DNA of 34,899 bases, from contig CABROF010000015.1 of NCBI GenBank assembly GCA_902472555.1, positions 1 through 34,899 of the forward strand, given 5' to 3'. A program made the position numbers and the translations under genes. The stretch is from UMGS1851 sp900555605 (GTDB taxonomy: Bacteria > Bacillota > Clostridia > UBA1212 > UBA1255). The notes beneath the pieces are model-generated. The model worked only from the letters and a program-made list of their open reading frames with translations, ran no database searches and had not been told where the DNA came from. The stretch's first letter is position 1; each line of letters opens with the position of its first letter. Shown here one piece after another: positions 16,276-24,323 of this stretch.

Positions 16276-17151
16276 TTATTCTATTATTTTCCTCACAGGC
16301 TGCGGATACGGCGGATTCGGAATATCCCGGCCGAACAGATTCCAGAGCCAATTCGTACACAGATTCATCCACTTTGCCGCATCCGGGTTCAAATTCCCTG
16401 TCACATAATAAGTTACATGGTTGGCAAGCGCAAGGCCGTGATCACCCTTTTCAAAAATATGTAATTCAAAAGGAATATAGTGTTCAGACAGTGCAGCTGC
16501 AAACAGGAGCGCATTCTCAACGGCCACAGTATTATCCGTATAAGTATGAAATAAAAAAGTCGGCGGCGTCTGCGCCCCAACATGGAGCTCCAAAGACAGG
16601 CGGTCACGAAAAGCCGTTAAATCCGTGCCCTCAGGGGCATACTGCATTAGGGTTTGTATGGAACCTTGATGTGTATATCTTCTTCCCGTAATCACCGGAT
16701 ACCCTAAAATCAGAGCATTTGGTTTATTTTCTCCCTGCAAGCATCCGGCTTGCTCCGCAATCTCCGGGTCATTCCAATAAACGCCCAGTGAGGCCGCCAA
16801 ATGGCCGCCTGCCGAAAAGCCGCACACTGCAATCCGCTCCGGATCTATATGCCACTGCGCGGCATGCGCACGGATATATTTCATCGTTTTAGACAGATCC
16901 GTCAGCGAATTCGGAAACTGGGCGTATTGCCCGACAGAATAACGTAATACAGCTGTATGGAAGCCTTCAGCCATAAACGCCATTGCGATAGGATCAGCCT
17001 CACGCTCCGAAGTCATCTGATAACCGCCGCCCGGACAGACCAGCACCAGCGGCCGTTTCTGCGAGTTCGGCAGTTCCCAGGCAGTTACCTGCAGATAGAC
17101 ATCAAAGTAGACTCTCCCGTCTTCTGTAAGATTTACATGTTCAACATTCAT
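16276..17151 (-). CDS. Alpha/beta hydrolase (BD-FAE/acetyl-esterase-like)
   Basis: 291 residues. Oxyanion-hole type motif CPGGGYQ, then VLRYSVG, the nucleophile elbow GFSAGGH (Ser in GxSxG), HTYTDNTV carrying the acid, and the catalytic His in KGDHGLAL. This set is typical of small carbohydrate-esterase/dienelactone-hydrolase-like enzymes that deacetylate or de-esterify sugars or small molecules. No signal peptide, so cytosolic. GGAGGG precedes the ATG. It has its own strong promoter with an overlapping palindrome. The substrate is unknown. Confidence 0.88.
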   Translation of the reverse strand: MNVEHVNLTEDGRVYFDVYLQVTAWELPNSQKRPLVLVCPGGGYQMTSEREADPIAMAFMAEGFHTAVLRYSVGQYAQFPNSLTDLSKTMKYIRAHAAQWHIDPERIAVCGFSAGGHLAASLGVYWNDPEIAEQAGCLQGENKPNALILGYPVITGRRYTHQGSIQTLMQYAPEGTDLTAFRDRLSLELHVGAQTPPTFLFHTYTDNTVAVENALLFAAALSEHYIPFELHIFEKGDHGLALANHVTYYVTGNLNPDAAKWMNLCTNWLWNLFGRDIPNPPYPQPVRKIIE

Positions 17152-17198
17152 TTATAACGCCCTCCGTATCTACTGATTTTATCACTATACAAAACGGT

Positions 17199-17227
17199 AT
17201 CATAAACGCTTTCTTGACGCAAGTCAA
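17199..17227 (-). promoter_or_regulatory. Promoter and possible operator of the alpha/beta hydrolase
   Basis: -35 TTGACT (17222-17227), 17-nt spacer, -10 TATGAT (17199-17204). A perfect palindrome TTGACgcaaGTCAA (17214-17227) covers the -35, the place where a dimeric repressor would bind. Confidence 0.7.
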
Positions 17228-17259
17228 TCACAGAAGCACAGCTTTTTAAATGCCGCCGG

Positions 17260-17288
17260 TTGACGGTCCCTGCCGTTTATTATAAAAT
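17260..17288 (+). promoter_or_regulatory. Promoter of the P-loop kinase gene
   Basis: -35 TTGACG (17260-17265), 17-nt spacer, -10 TAAAAT (17283-17288). It reads into the gene at 17338 and is divergent from the hydrolase promoter. Confidence 0.75.
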
Positions 17289-17337
17289 AAAAATTCTAAT
17301 GTGACTCTATCGACGAGAGGAAGGAAATTGAAAATAT

Positions 17338-17847
17338 ATGATTATTCTCATCGGAGGTGCCTCTCACACCGGAAAAACCGCCTTATCACAAAGACTTTTA
17401 GAAAAATATCACTATCCGTATTTCTCTATTGATCATCTGAAAATGGGACTGATCCGCAGCGGCAGGACAACGCTTACCCCGGAAAGCGATTGTTTAACCG
17501 ATTATCTTTGGCCGATTGTCAGAGAAATAATCAAAACCGCTATAGAGAATAAACAGAATTTAATTGTAGAAGGATGCTATATTCCGTTTACCTGGCAGAA
17601 TGACTTCAGCAGCAATGATCTGGCACAGATCCGATACGTTTGTCTGGTTATGACGAAAGACTATATTGTTTCTCACTTTTCCGATATAAAAAGATATTCC
17701 GGTACGATTGAAAAACGTCTTGATGACACTGATTTGACACAGGAAGTGCTGATAAAAGAAAATACGGCAAATTATGAATTATGCCAAAAATACGGATGCG
17801 ACTATATCCTGATCGATAAAGAATATAAGGTGGATTGGCCGGAGTAG
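17338..17847 (+). CDS. P-loop kinase-like protein (AAA_33/2-phosphoglycerate kinase-like)
   Basis: 169 residues. It starts directly with MIILIGGASHTGKTALS, a Walker A of the nucleoside/phosphoglycerate kinase superfamily (residues 6-13), followed by YPYFSIDHLKMGLIRSG, which resembles the substrate-side region of small metabolite kinases, a hydrophobic strand IVEGCYI, and VCLVMTKDYIVSH. Probably a cytosolic ATP-dependent kinase of a small molecule; the substrate is unknown. AGGAAGG lies somewhat far (13 nt) from the ATG, so translation may be modest. It is monocistronic, between its own promoter and a gene-free region. Confidence 0.75.
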   Translation: MIILIGGASHTGKTALSQRLLEKYHYPYFSIDHLKMGLIRSGRTTLTPESDCLTDYLWPIVREIIKTAIENKQNLIVEGCYIPFTWQNDFSSNDLAQIRYVCLVMTKDYIVSHFSDIKRYSGTIEKRLDDTDLTQEVLIKENTANYELCQKYGCDYILIDKEYKVDWPE

Positions 17848-18054
17848 CCCAATGACGCGCCGATAATAAATATATACTTATTTTGAGTAAGGCAATCATT
17901 CTGTTCATGAGCTCTGATCCGACGCTTTGTCCTTAATAATATATTTTGACCCAGGACACAAAATGAAGTGCCTGTCGCCTGTGCAATTATATTGTCTCCG
18001 AAGGAGGTGACATAAAACGGATGGAAATATTAAGGGAAAATTAGGGGGAGTAAC
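17848..18054. other. Gene-free interval with a possible short repeated element
   Basis: About 200 bases with no credible gene. On the minus strand, 17940-18000 carries GACAGGCACTTCATTTTGTG and GTCCTGGGTCAAAAT. These read like fragments of dispersed intergenic repeats linked to IS200/RAYT-type transposases, but this rests on resemblance only. On the plus strand a near-perfect Shine-Dalgarno AAGGAGGTGA (18001-18010) precedes a 7-codon ORF (18021-18044, product MEILREN), probably fortuitous or a remnant. Confidence 0.3.
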
Positions 18055-18096
18055 AACAAAAGGCTTTTTGACCGAATGATCAAAAAGCCTTTTGTT
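18055..18096 (-). terminator. Intrinsic terminator after tRNA-Pro
   Basis: Perfect 17-bp inverted repeat (18055-18071 with 18080-18096) with an 8-nt loop. On the minus strand the distal arm ends GCCTTTTGTT and continues GTT. It lies 4 bases beyond the tRNA CCA end. Confidence 0.88.
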
Positions 18097-18100
18097 ATGC

Positions 18101-18178
18101 TGGTCGGAGTGACCTGACTTGAACAGGCGACCTCTTGCACCCCAAGCAAGCACTCTAGCCAAACTGAGCTACACCCCG
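18101..18178 (-). tRNA. tRNA-Pro (anticodon GGG)
   Basis: Full cloverleaf on the minus strand: acceptor CGGGGTG with CACTCCG (one G-U pair), D-arm GCTC/GAGT, anticodon stem CTTGC/GCAAG with loop TTGGGGT (anticodon GGG, decodes CCC/CCU), T-arm GCCTG/CAGGT with TTCAAGT, discriminator A and an encoded CCA (18101-18103). It has its own consensus promoter and a perfect hairpin terminator, so it is a single-gene unit. Confidence 0.96.
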
Positions 18179-18192
18179 AAAGCGCAAGCGTG

Positions 18193-18221
18193 ATTATATC
18201 ACACCCTATTTAGATTGTAAA
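18193..18221 (-). promoter_or_regulatory. Promoter of tRNA-Pro
   Basis: -35 TTTACA (18216-18221), 17-nt spacer, -10 TATAAT (18193-18198), 15 bases before the mature tRNA 5' end. Confidence 0.88.
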
Positions 18222-18237
18222 TACCCTGATCTTGCTG

Positions 18238-18495
18238 TCACTTGAATTTTTTATTTGCCTGGCGGACAGCAATGAATACCGCAATGAACAGGCTGACAGC
18301 ACTGGTTACTAAAATAATAGCGGTCCAATTCGGGGTATGGTCTTCAGCGCCGGAAGAAGGTCCCGGACTTGCAGATGCAGTCACTGCCGACGGTGACAGT
18401 ACTTCCGGAGCCTGATCCGCGGCACACACCATGGTTCCCCCCAACAGACAAACCAATAAAAATGCGAATATTCCGAGCCGGATTCGTTTTCTCAT
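18238..18495 (-). CDS. Small secreted/membrane protein, unknown function
   Basis: 85 residues. A classic signal peptide (MRKRIR, then a hydrophobic core ending near VCA-ADQ at about 25) is followed by an extracellular Pro/Ser/Ala/Thr-rich linker of about 30 residues. A second hydrophobic helix (about 57-77, AIILVTSAVSLFIAVFIAV) and a basic cytoplasmic tail RQANKKFK complete it. So it is a type I membrane protein with almost no folded ectodomain. GAGG lies shortly before the ATG. It sits between the two tRNA genes, downstream of the tRNA-Trp terminator. No family recognised. Confidence 0.7.
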   Translation of the reverse strand: MRKRIRLGIFAFLLVCLLGGTMVCAADQAPEVLSPSAVTASASPGPSSGAEDHTPNWTAIILVTSAVSLFIAVFIAVRQANKKFK

Positions 18496-18521
18496 CGCTA
18501 CCTCTTTGAATAAAAATAAAA

Positions 18522-18547
18522 CCCTCCGTTATAAAAATACCGGAGGG
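18522..18547 (-). terminator. Intrinsic terminator after tRNA-Trp
   Basis: Stem CCCTCCG/CGGAGGG (18522-18528 with 18541-18547), followed on the minus strand by TTTTATTTTT. It lies about 10 bases beyond the tRNA 3' end. A T-run on the other side (CTTTTCT) could also serve plus-strand transcripts. Confidence 0.85.
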
Positions 18548-18556
18548 CTTTTCTAC

Positions 18557-18632
18557 TGGCAGGGGAGACGCGAATCGAACACGCAACACACGGTTTTGGA
18601 GACCGTTGCTCTACCAGTTGAACTACTCCCCT
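18557..18632 (-). tRNA. tRNA-Trp (anticodon CCA)
   Basis: Cloverleaf on the minus strand: acceptor AGGGGAG/CTCCCCT, D-arm GTTC/GAGC, anticodon stem ACGGT/ACCGT with loop CTCCAAA (anticodon CCA), T-arm GCGTG/CGCGT with TTCGATT, discriminator G and encoded CCA (18557-18559). Confidence 0.96.
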
Positions 18633-18646
18633 GCGGAGCGGTGTTT

Positions 18647-18675
18647 AGTATACAATAGTCCAAATCGCTTGTCAA
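18647..18675 (-). promoter_or_regulatory. Promoter of tRNA-Trp
   Basis: Perfect -35 TTGACA (18670-18675), 17-nt spacer, -10 TATACT (18647-18652), about 15 bases before the tRNA. It starts 3 bases beyond the stop of the DUF368 gene. Confidence 0.9.
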
Positions 18676-18677
18676 TA

Positions 18678-19598
18678 CTATTTATCCAAATAGTTTGTGC
18701 AAAAGATCCCCGCCCCTACCAGCAGAATATCAAATAAGAGCATGAACAGAATTTCAGCAGAAAAATTTCCGTGAAAAGCCCCGGTAAAAGAAGCATCTGA
18801 CAATACCCCCTGCCAAAATAACGTAACAATCGCACCGCAAACCATACCTGTAACACCATAATAAGTGAGCGCTTCCGCACGTTCCAGCAGCTTTGACAGC
18901 AGCTTAGAAATCAATACAAATCCAACCGCCGCGCCGGCGGCAAACAGGAGCGCTACAAAAATCCCAGCGGATGCCTCTTTCGCAGCAGAAAAATCTCCCT
19001 GCACCATATATTTCAGCCAATCCGTGCATTGTCCTACCGCATAATATACAGTGCCGTACTGTCCAATTACCATAAGAAGTACAGAACCGCTGACTCCCGG
19101 AACAGACATCAGGGAACAGGAAAACGCGCCGGCCAGCAGCACCGTCAGGAACGGAATGATCCCGGAAATTTCTCGGATCGCAATATATCCGCTGTCTGCC
19201 TGCGCAGAAGAGAGGTAAGACAGTCCGGTCATTACGATAAAAGCAGCTGCTGTAATAAGCAGATATCGAGGCCGGAAGGCGATTCCCGTCATCTTTCGTA
19301 TCATGAGTGGAAAGCTCCCGATTACAAGCCCGATGAAAAAGAAATATGCCTCTTGTGTGTATTCTTCGCATACCCATAAAATCAGCTTTGCAGAAAGAAG
19401 AATCCCAATTATGCCTCCCAAAGCAATCGGAAGCAGAAATATAAGATTCTTTTTTACATTCTGCCGAAAATGGCTGACAGCATAAATCAGTCGTTCATAT
19501 AAGCCGACTACAACTGCAAATATGCTGCCGCTGAGTCCGGGTATCACCACCGCGATTCCGATCAGGATTCCTTTTATAAAATTTACAATACTCTTCAT
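18678..19598 (-). CDS. DUF368 family polyprenyl-phosphate transporter (PopT-like)
   Basis: 306 residues from the ATG at 19598 (AAGGGA about 8 nt upstream; an upstream in-frame ATG at 19640 lacks a site). Eight or more hydrophobic helices, with the DUF368 N-terminal signature GILIGIAVVIPGLSGSIFAVVVGLYERLI and its inverted-repeat counterpart SVPGVSGSVLLMVIGQY in the second half. The two PGxSGS re-entrant-type motifs are diagnostic. DUF368 proteins were shown to recycle undecaprenyl phosphate across the membrane (PopT), supplying carrier for peptidoglycan and other wall polymers. It lies directly upstream of tRNA-Trp. Confidence 0.9.
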   Translation of the reverse strand: MKSIVNFIKGILIGIAVVIPGLSGSIFAVVVGLYERLIYAVSHFRQNVKKNLIFLLPIALGGIIGILLSAKLILWVCEEYTQEAYFFFIGLVIGSFPLMIRKMTGIAFRPRYLLITAAAFIVMTGLSYLSSAQADSGYIAIREISGIIPFLTVLLAGAFSCSLMSVPGVSGSVLLMVIGQYGTVYYAVGQCTDWLKYMVQGDFSAAKEASAGIFVALLFAAGAAVGFVLISKLLSKLLERAEALTYYGVTGMVCGAIVTLFWQGVLSDASFTGAFHGNFSAEILFMLLFDILLVGAGIFCTNYLDK

Positions 19599-19690
19599 TG
19601 CTTCATCCCTTTTTCGGTAGTATACTAAACAAGCATACATTATTTATATGCCTATGAGCCTACCACTATGTTTCGGGAGCTGAAGCCGGA

Positions 19691-20224
19691 TTGGATATAA
19701 AAAACAAAAAAACACGCAGAAATTTAATGGCACTGATGATCGCCGCAGCATTGGCGGCAGCCAATATCCTATTGATTTTTATCTTTCAGGTACAGCGTTT
19801 TTCTTTTGAATATCAGCAGGTCTCTGTCCTGCAATTCATCCTTTCGCTTTGTGCCTTTTTGCTGCACATCATATTATGTATTTTTTTAAGAATCAAAAAA
19901 TATACTGCTGCCGCAAGCGGCCTCTTTGTCTATCAGCTGATCGGTGCTGTCAGTTACTTTATTTATTTTATTGCTTTTATGCTGAGATCCGGCGTCGCGT
20001 TTTTTGAAACGCTATTCCGTTGGTGGTCCTTCCTCTATCAGCCCTTTGTCATTGTGCTTTCCCGGATCACGGGAATTTCCCTCAAGTTTTCCATAGGGCT
20101 GTGTTATTTATTGCTGACCTATATCAGCGGCAGAACCATCCTATCTATTCGAAAAGATATCGCCTTTGAACGCAATGTCGCTGAAGATAAAGAAATGGTA
20201 TCCAAATTACACCCGCCCGCCTAA
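19691..20224 (+). CDS. Four-helix integral membrane protein, unknown
   Basis: 177 residues with four predicted membrane helices (about 14-33, 47-67, 75-97, 130-146), a basic N-terminus (DIKNKKTRRN) favouring an N-in topology, and a charged C-terminal tail. The start is TTG at 19691, with GGGAG 11 nt upstream; the first ATG is 12 codons in and has no site. No family recognised. It ends one base before the convergent 6PGDH-like gene, with no terminator visible. Confidence 0.65.
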   Translation: MDIKNKKTRRNLMALMIAAALAAANILLIFIFQVQRFSFEYQQVSVLQFILSLCAFLLHIILCIFLRIKKYTAAASGLFVYQLIGAVSYFIYFIAFMLRSGVAFFETLFRWWSFLYQPFVIVLSRITGISLKFSIGLCYLLLTYISGRTILSIRKDIAFERNVAEDKEMVSKLHPPA

Positions 20225-20225
20225 A

Positions 20226-21683
20226 TTATAACCGTTTGCTTTTCAGTTCGTTTCCCGGATTTTGCCAGTCTGCATGAAAAATTCCCGGTATATCCGTTCT
20301 TTCGTACCCGGAAATACCGATATAGTCTCTGACCAGTTGAATCATTCCGTACGGCAGCCGCGCACAACGATAGCTGTCGATATAGGAGACCGCACTTAAG
20401 ATCGTCGGCGCGGCAAAACCGCTGGCAATCGCCGCTGCGGCAACTTCACGCAGATCCGACATGTATGTATCCGTTATTCTGCGAAAATATGTATCTGCAA
20501 ACAGATTGTCAAGGTCACGGCTGGTCTCATAGGCATCGGCAACACGATACAGCAGTTTGGAACGAATATAAGAACCGCCCTGAAAGGTTTTCGCAATGGA
20601 TGGAATATTCAGATTCCATTCGTATAAATCAGAGGCACGCGAAAGCAAAGCAAAGGCCTGCGCATATGCACAGACATAGCCCAAATAAAGGGCGCGCCGA
20701 AGGCGCTCAATAAACATCTTTCTCTCCAATACCGTAAAAGACTTTGCGATGGGCGGCTTTACAAGTTTTGAAGAAGCAATTCGTTCATTCATCATATTGG
20801 AAAGGAATCTGGCATTCAGGGATTCAATGAGGATCGGGACAGGGTAAGACAGTTCCATAGCGCTGTTTACCATCCAGATCAAAGAGGATCCGTAGCTTAC
20901 ACGATCAAGTACGATACTAAGAAAGGGCTGGCCGGTATGTGCATCCGTACGTCCTGCAATATCCGTAACAATATCGATCATATAAGATTCCAATTCTCCG
21001 GTATTCCACTCTGATAAAATTTCGGTTAATTCAACAGAATCACAGTTCAATGCATTCTGCAGCAAATGAACTGCTTCGCACAATACCTGTAGCAGCGCAT
21101 ATTCTATGCTGTTATGAATCATTTTCACATATTGCCCGGAACCGGCCGGGCCGATATAGGGACAGCAAGAAAAGCCTTCAATCTCAGCCGCCGCATCTGC
21201 CAGCAACGGTTTTACAATTTCATATACCTCCGCCCTTCCTCCCGGCATAAAGGAAGCACCGTGCAGCGCACCTTCACTTCCGCCTGAAAAACCGGTGGGT
21301 AAATAATGAATGCCTTCTTTCTCCAAATCCTTGATCCTGATATCTGCTGTTTTAAAATAAGTATCGCAGGTATCAACAATGATATCCTCCGGATCCAGCA
21401 TGCGAACCAATCCGTCCAGCAAAGATTCCGCAAAAAAGGTATCTTTGCTGACAAGCAATATAATACGAGGCTGCCGGATTGACAAAACAAAGGTTTCAAG
21501 GTCACATACAGACTCCACGCTGCATCGTTCCAAAGCAGCTGTAAATGCGCCGCGTTCGTCATTTGTCATATGTTCCGTTTCCACATGGTACAAGACGACA
21601 TCATGCCCTCGCTCTGCCATATGAATCGACAGCTGTACACCCCAGTCTCCGTTTGTCAAAATTCCTGCTGCGTTTTTATTCAA
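20226..21683 (-). CDS. 6-phosphogluconate dehydrogenase-like protein with altered active site
   Basis: 485 residues, co-linear with decarboxylating 6PGDH. Retained: SGGSEGA (133-139), KMIHNSIEY (187-195, with the catalytic Lys, His, Asn and Glu), WNTGELESY, SYIDSYRCARLP and R451. Changed: the NADP 2'-phosphate Arg (NRT in 6PGDH) is HVE here; the GGNS loop is TCDT; the KGTGKW substrate loop is AHTGQP (247-252); and the C-terminal His (FGAH) is Ser457. So the fold and acid-base pair are kept while cofactor and phosphate contacts are not. It may act on a different beta-hydroxyacid, perhaps with NAD. Last gene of the ahcY operon, 14 bases after the acyl ligase. Confidence 0.8.
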   Translation of the reverse strand: MNKNAAGILTNGDWGVQLSIHMAERGHDVVLYHVETEHMTNDERGAFTAALERCSVESVCDLETFVLSIRQPRIILLVSKDTFFAESLLDGLVRMLDPEDIIVDTCDTYFKTADIRIKDLEKEGIHYLPTGFSGGSEGALHGASFMPGGRAEVYEIVKPLLADAAAEIEGFSCCPYIGPAGSGQYVKMIHNSIEYALLQVLCEAVHLLQNALNCDSVELTEILSEWNTGELESYMIDIVTDIAGRTDAHTGQPFLSIVLDRVSYGSSLIWMVNSAMELSYPVPILIESLNARFLSNMMNERIASSKLVKPPIAKSFTVLERKMFIERLRRALYLGYVCAYAQAFALLSRASDLYEWNLNIPSIAKTFQGGSYIRSKLLYRVADAYETSRDLDNLFADTYFRRITDTYMSDLREVAAAAIASGFAAPTILSAVSYIDSYRCARLPYGMIQLVRDYIGISGYERTDIPGIFHADWQNPGNELKSKRL

Positions 21684-21697
21684 CGATTGTCACCGCC

Positions 21698-23416
21698 TCA
21701 GACTTGGTTTTCCTCCACATAACGCTTGATCTTTTTCGTCGAGGTTTTCACAAATTCATTTTCGCGCAGAACGAAGCCCTTCACTGCTTTATAAGCAACA
21801 AGCTGCTTATTGACCGAACGGATCTCATTCTGGATTACTGCCCGCGGATTGTCCGAAGAAATCAGTCCATTTGCCGCAGCCTCCGTGATATTCTCATAGT
21901 TCGGGAAAATATTGGCCTTTACAATGGTCTCTCCATTTTCCTCGTCCCCATATACCATCACTTCTTCGATGTAAGGACTCTTCAGCAGGAGATATTCAAT
22001 TTCCTCCGGGAAAATATTTTTACCGTTTTTTGTAACAATAACGTTTTTCTTTCTGCCTGTAATATGAACAAATTGATCGGAATCAATATATCCGAGATCG
22101 CCGGAATGAAAAAATCCTTCGCTGTTAATTGCCATTTTGGTGGCGGCTTCATCCTGATAGTAGCCCAGCATTACATTCGGCCCTTTGATCAAAATTTCTC
22201 CAATACCGTCTGAAGAAGGCGCATCAATTTTAATTTCTACTTTCGGCATAGGCAGCCCCGCCGCATCATCCTTATAGTCACAATCCCGGTTTAATGCCGC
22301 GATCGGCGCGCACTCCGTCAGTCCGTAGCCTTGGATCGTCAAAATTCCGAAATCCCGAAAATCTTTACTGACAATCGGATCAATTGCAGCAGCACCGCAG
22401 ATCAGCAGGCGGAGATGACCGCCAAAACTTTCATGAATCTGCGCAAACAGCTTACGCCGCCTGTCAATCCCGATTTTACGCAGAAAATTACTTAATTTCA
22501 GTCCGAACCTTACTTTTTTCTCCATACCTGATTTTCGAATCGTATCCCATACTTTTTTATGCATGGACTCAAATACCAGCGGGACTCCTAAAATCATAGT
22601 AACCTTTGCCTGCGCCATATTTTTGGTAATGTGCCGAAGTCCCTCGCAATACGCAACCGTACTGCCCCGATAGAGCTGGCATAAATAGCCGCAGGTACAC
22701 TCATATGTATGGTGGATCGGCAGAATCGATAAAAATACGTCCTTGTCGTCAATATATACCATCGAACACATGGCCATCAGATTTTCACAAATATTCCTGT
22801 GCGAGAGCATGACGGCCTTCGCCACATCGGTCGTCCCTGAAGTGAACAGCAGTACCCGCATTTCTTCAGGATTAATATGCGCATCTATAAAATCCTTCCG
22901 TCCGCCTTCAACCAGCGCGTGCCCTTCTCTCAGCAGATCATCAAAAGAAATAAAAGAATCCGACAGATCGCTGTGTCCCATAATAATCCAATATTTCATG
23001 GTTGGCACCTGAGACATGCATTCTGCCATTTTATCTGCCAATTTATGAGAAAAGACCACCGCATAAACCTCGGCGCGATTCAGGGAAGTGATAATTTCCT
23101 GAACAGGCAGTTCTTTGTCCAAGGGAACGATAACCGCATCCGAGCTGTTGATAACAGATAAATATGTTACAGACCATTCGTAGCGGTTCTCGCCGATTAC
23201 CGCCACCCTTTTTCCCCCGCAGCCCATTTCAAGCAGTTTTGTACCGAATGCATCTACATCTTTTTTAAAATGTGTAAACGATACAGGCTCGTACTCCGTG
23301 TTTCCCTCCGTCTTTCTTAAATATGCCGCCTTTGGGCCGAATTTTCTTTCCGACTTTTCAAGCATCTCTTTTAAATCACGGATTGTTTCCACGTCGTACA
23401 ACGGTATATTCTTCAT
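21698..23416 (-). CDS. AMP-forming acyl-CoA synthetase (ANL superfamily)
   Basis: 572 residues. ATP loop FTSGTTDVAKAVMLSH (191-206; the usual TSGTTGxPKGV glycines and proline are replaced, as in some clostridial relatives), then GYGLTE, HSGDLGYID, the hinge KNVIVTKNGKNIFPEEIE and a C-terminal Lys region KTSTKKIKR. This is the pattern of long-chain fatty-acid-CoA ligases (FadD/LcfB-like), which activate a carboxylate as the acyl adenylate and pass it to CoA. The true substrate could be another carboxylate. Fifth gene of the ahcY operon, 28 bases after the TIM-barrel gene. Confidence 0.88.
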   Translation of the reverse strand: MKNIPLYDVETIRDLKEMLEKSERKFGPKAAYLRKTEGNTEYEPVSFTHFKKDVDAFGTKLLEMGCGGKRVAVIGENRYEWSVTYLSVINSSDAVIVPLDKELPVQEIITSLNRAEVYAVVFSHKLADKMAECMSQVPTMKYWIIMGHSDLSDSFISFDDLLREGHALVEGGRKDFIDAHINPEEMRVLLFTSGTTDVAKAVMLSHRNICENLMAMCSMVYIDDKDVFLSILPIHHTYECTCGYLCQLYRGSTVAYCEGLRHITKNMAQAKVTMILGVPLVFESMHKKVWDTIRKSGMEKKVRFGLKLSNFLRKIGIDRRRKLFAQIHESFGGHLRLLICGAAAIDPIVSKDFRDFGILTIQGYGLTECAPIAALNRDCDYKDDAAGLPMPKVEIKIDAPSSDGIGEILIKGPNVMLGYYQDEAATKMAINSEGFFHSGDLGYIDSDQFVHITGRKKNVIVTKNGKNIFPEEIEYLLLKSPYIEEVMVYGDEENGETIVKANIFPNYENITEAAANGLISSDNPRAVIQNEIRSVNKQLVAYKAVKGFVLRENEFVKTSTKKIKRYVEENQV

Positions 23417-23444
23417 TCCAAAACCGCTCCTTTCCTTGTGCCTC

Positions 23445-24272
23445 TTATATTTTCTTCACCTGTGTAAAAAATCTCTGCATATAGTTCATAAACTGCATAA
23501 ATACCACACCGGGGGCTTCCAGATCCGCGTACCAGCGCTTTACCCATTCCAATGAAATATAACCGTCATAGCCATGATCCGTCAGAACCTGAAGCGCCTC
23601 GGAAATCGGGATATCACCCTGCCCCATCATTTTATATTTTAATCCGCCGTTCGGTTCTATAACGGAATCCTTTACATGAAGATATTTGATTTTTTTGCCC
23701 AATATCTCATAGGTTGCTTTCGGCGGCTCTCCGAAATAACGGAAAGGATGGTGAATATCCCATAAGACGCCGATATTTTCTTGATTTCCGGCCAACTCCA
23801 GCAGAGACATGAGCCGCGCGGAATCCGCATATGCCCCGTTCGTTTCAATCAGAAGCGTAACATGCTTGCCCTTTGCATATTCAGACAAGGCTTGCAGTCC
23901 TTCAGCCACAAACGCATCCGCAACAGGCTCTTCGGGCTGGGGATTTTTATCTCCCATTACGCGAATATACGGAACATGGAGTGTTTCCGCCAGATCAATA
24001 TAGGCACGGCCTTCCCGCCGCATTTGATCTTTTGCTGCCTTTTGAAACAGATAACAAGCAGAGGTCAGGCAAACCACCGGGAGCTTCAGCTGCTCCAGAC
24101 GTGCCAGCGTCTCAGGTAAATTTTCATGACGGAACTGTTTCACATGCGGCGCATACAACTCATTTTGAATACCGCGTATTTCAATTCCGTCAAAGCCCAT
24201 ATCTTTTGCAGTCGATAAAATATCATTCCAGGACCAGTCCGGACACCCAAGGGTAGAAAAAGCAAATTTCAT
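23445..24272 (-). CDS. Sugar phosphate isomerase/epimerase (TIM barrel)
   Basis: 275 residues. The ATG at 24272 is chosen because GGAGG lies 9 nt upstream. A xylose isomerase-like TIM barrel with a complete metal-site set: E143 (IETNG), D172/H174 (WDIHHPF), H199 (LHVKD) and E242 (SLEW). Related enzymes include hydroxypyruvate isomerase, tagatose/psicose 3-epimerase and inosose-pathway enzymes, so a keto-sugar or hydroxy-keto acid is likely. Fourth gene of the ahcY operon; its neighbours (6PGDH-like, acyl ligase) suggest a carbohydrate or hydroxyacid route rather than general metabolism. Confidence 0.86.
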   Translation of the reverse strand: MKFAFSTLGCPDWSWNDILSTAKDMGFDGIEIRGIQNELYAPHVKQFRHENLPETLARLEQLKLPVVCLTSACYLFQKAAKDQMRREGRAYIDLAETLHVPYIRVMGDKNPQPEEPVADAFVAEGLQALSEYAKGKHVTLLIETNGAYADSARLMSLLELAGNQENIGVLWDIHHPFRYFGEPPKATYEILGKKIKYLHVKDSVIEPNGGLKYKMMGQGDIPISEALQVLTDHGYDGYISLEWVKRWYADLEAPGVVFMQFMNYMQRFFTQVKKI

Positions 24273-24323
24273 TCTAAGATACCTCCAATCCAACAATACC
24301 GCATGACAGGCCGGCAACCAAGT

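Noticed and set aside
17905..18162. 85-codon minus-strand ORF
   Set aside because: It runs across tRNA-Pro, its terminator and the gene-free gap; no start signals and no recognisable protein.
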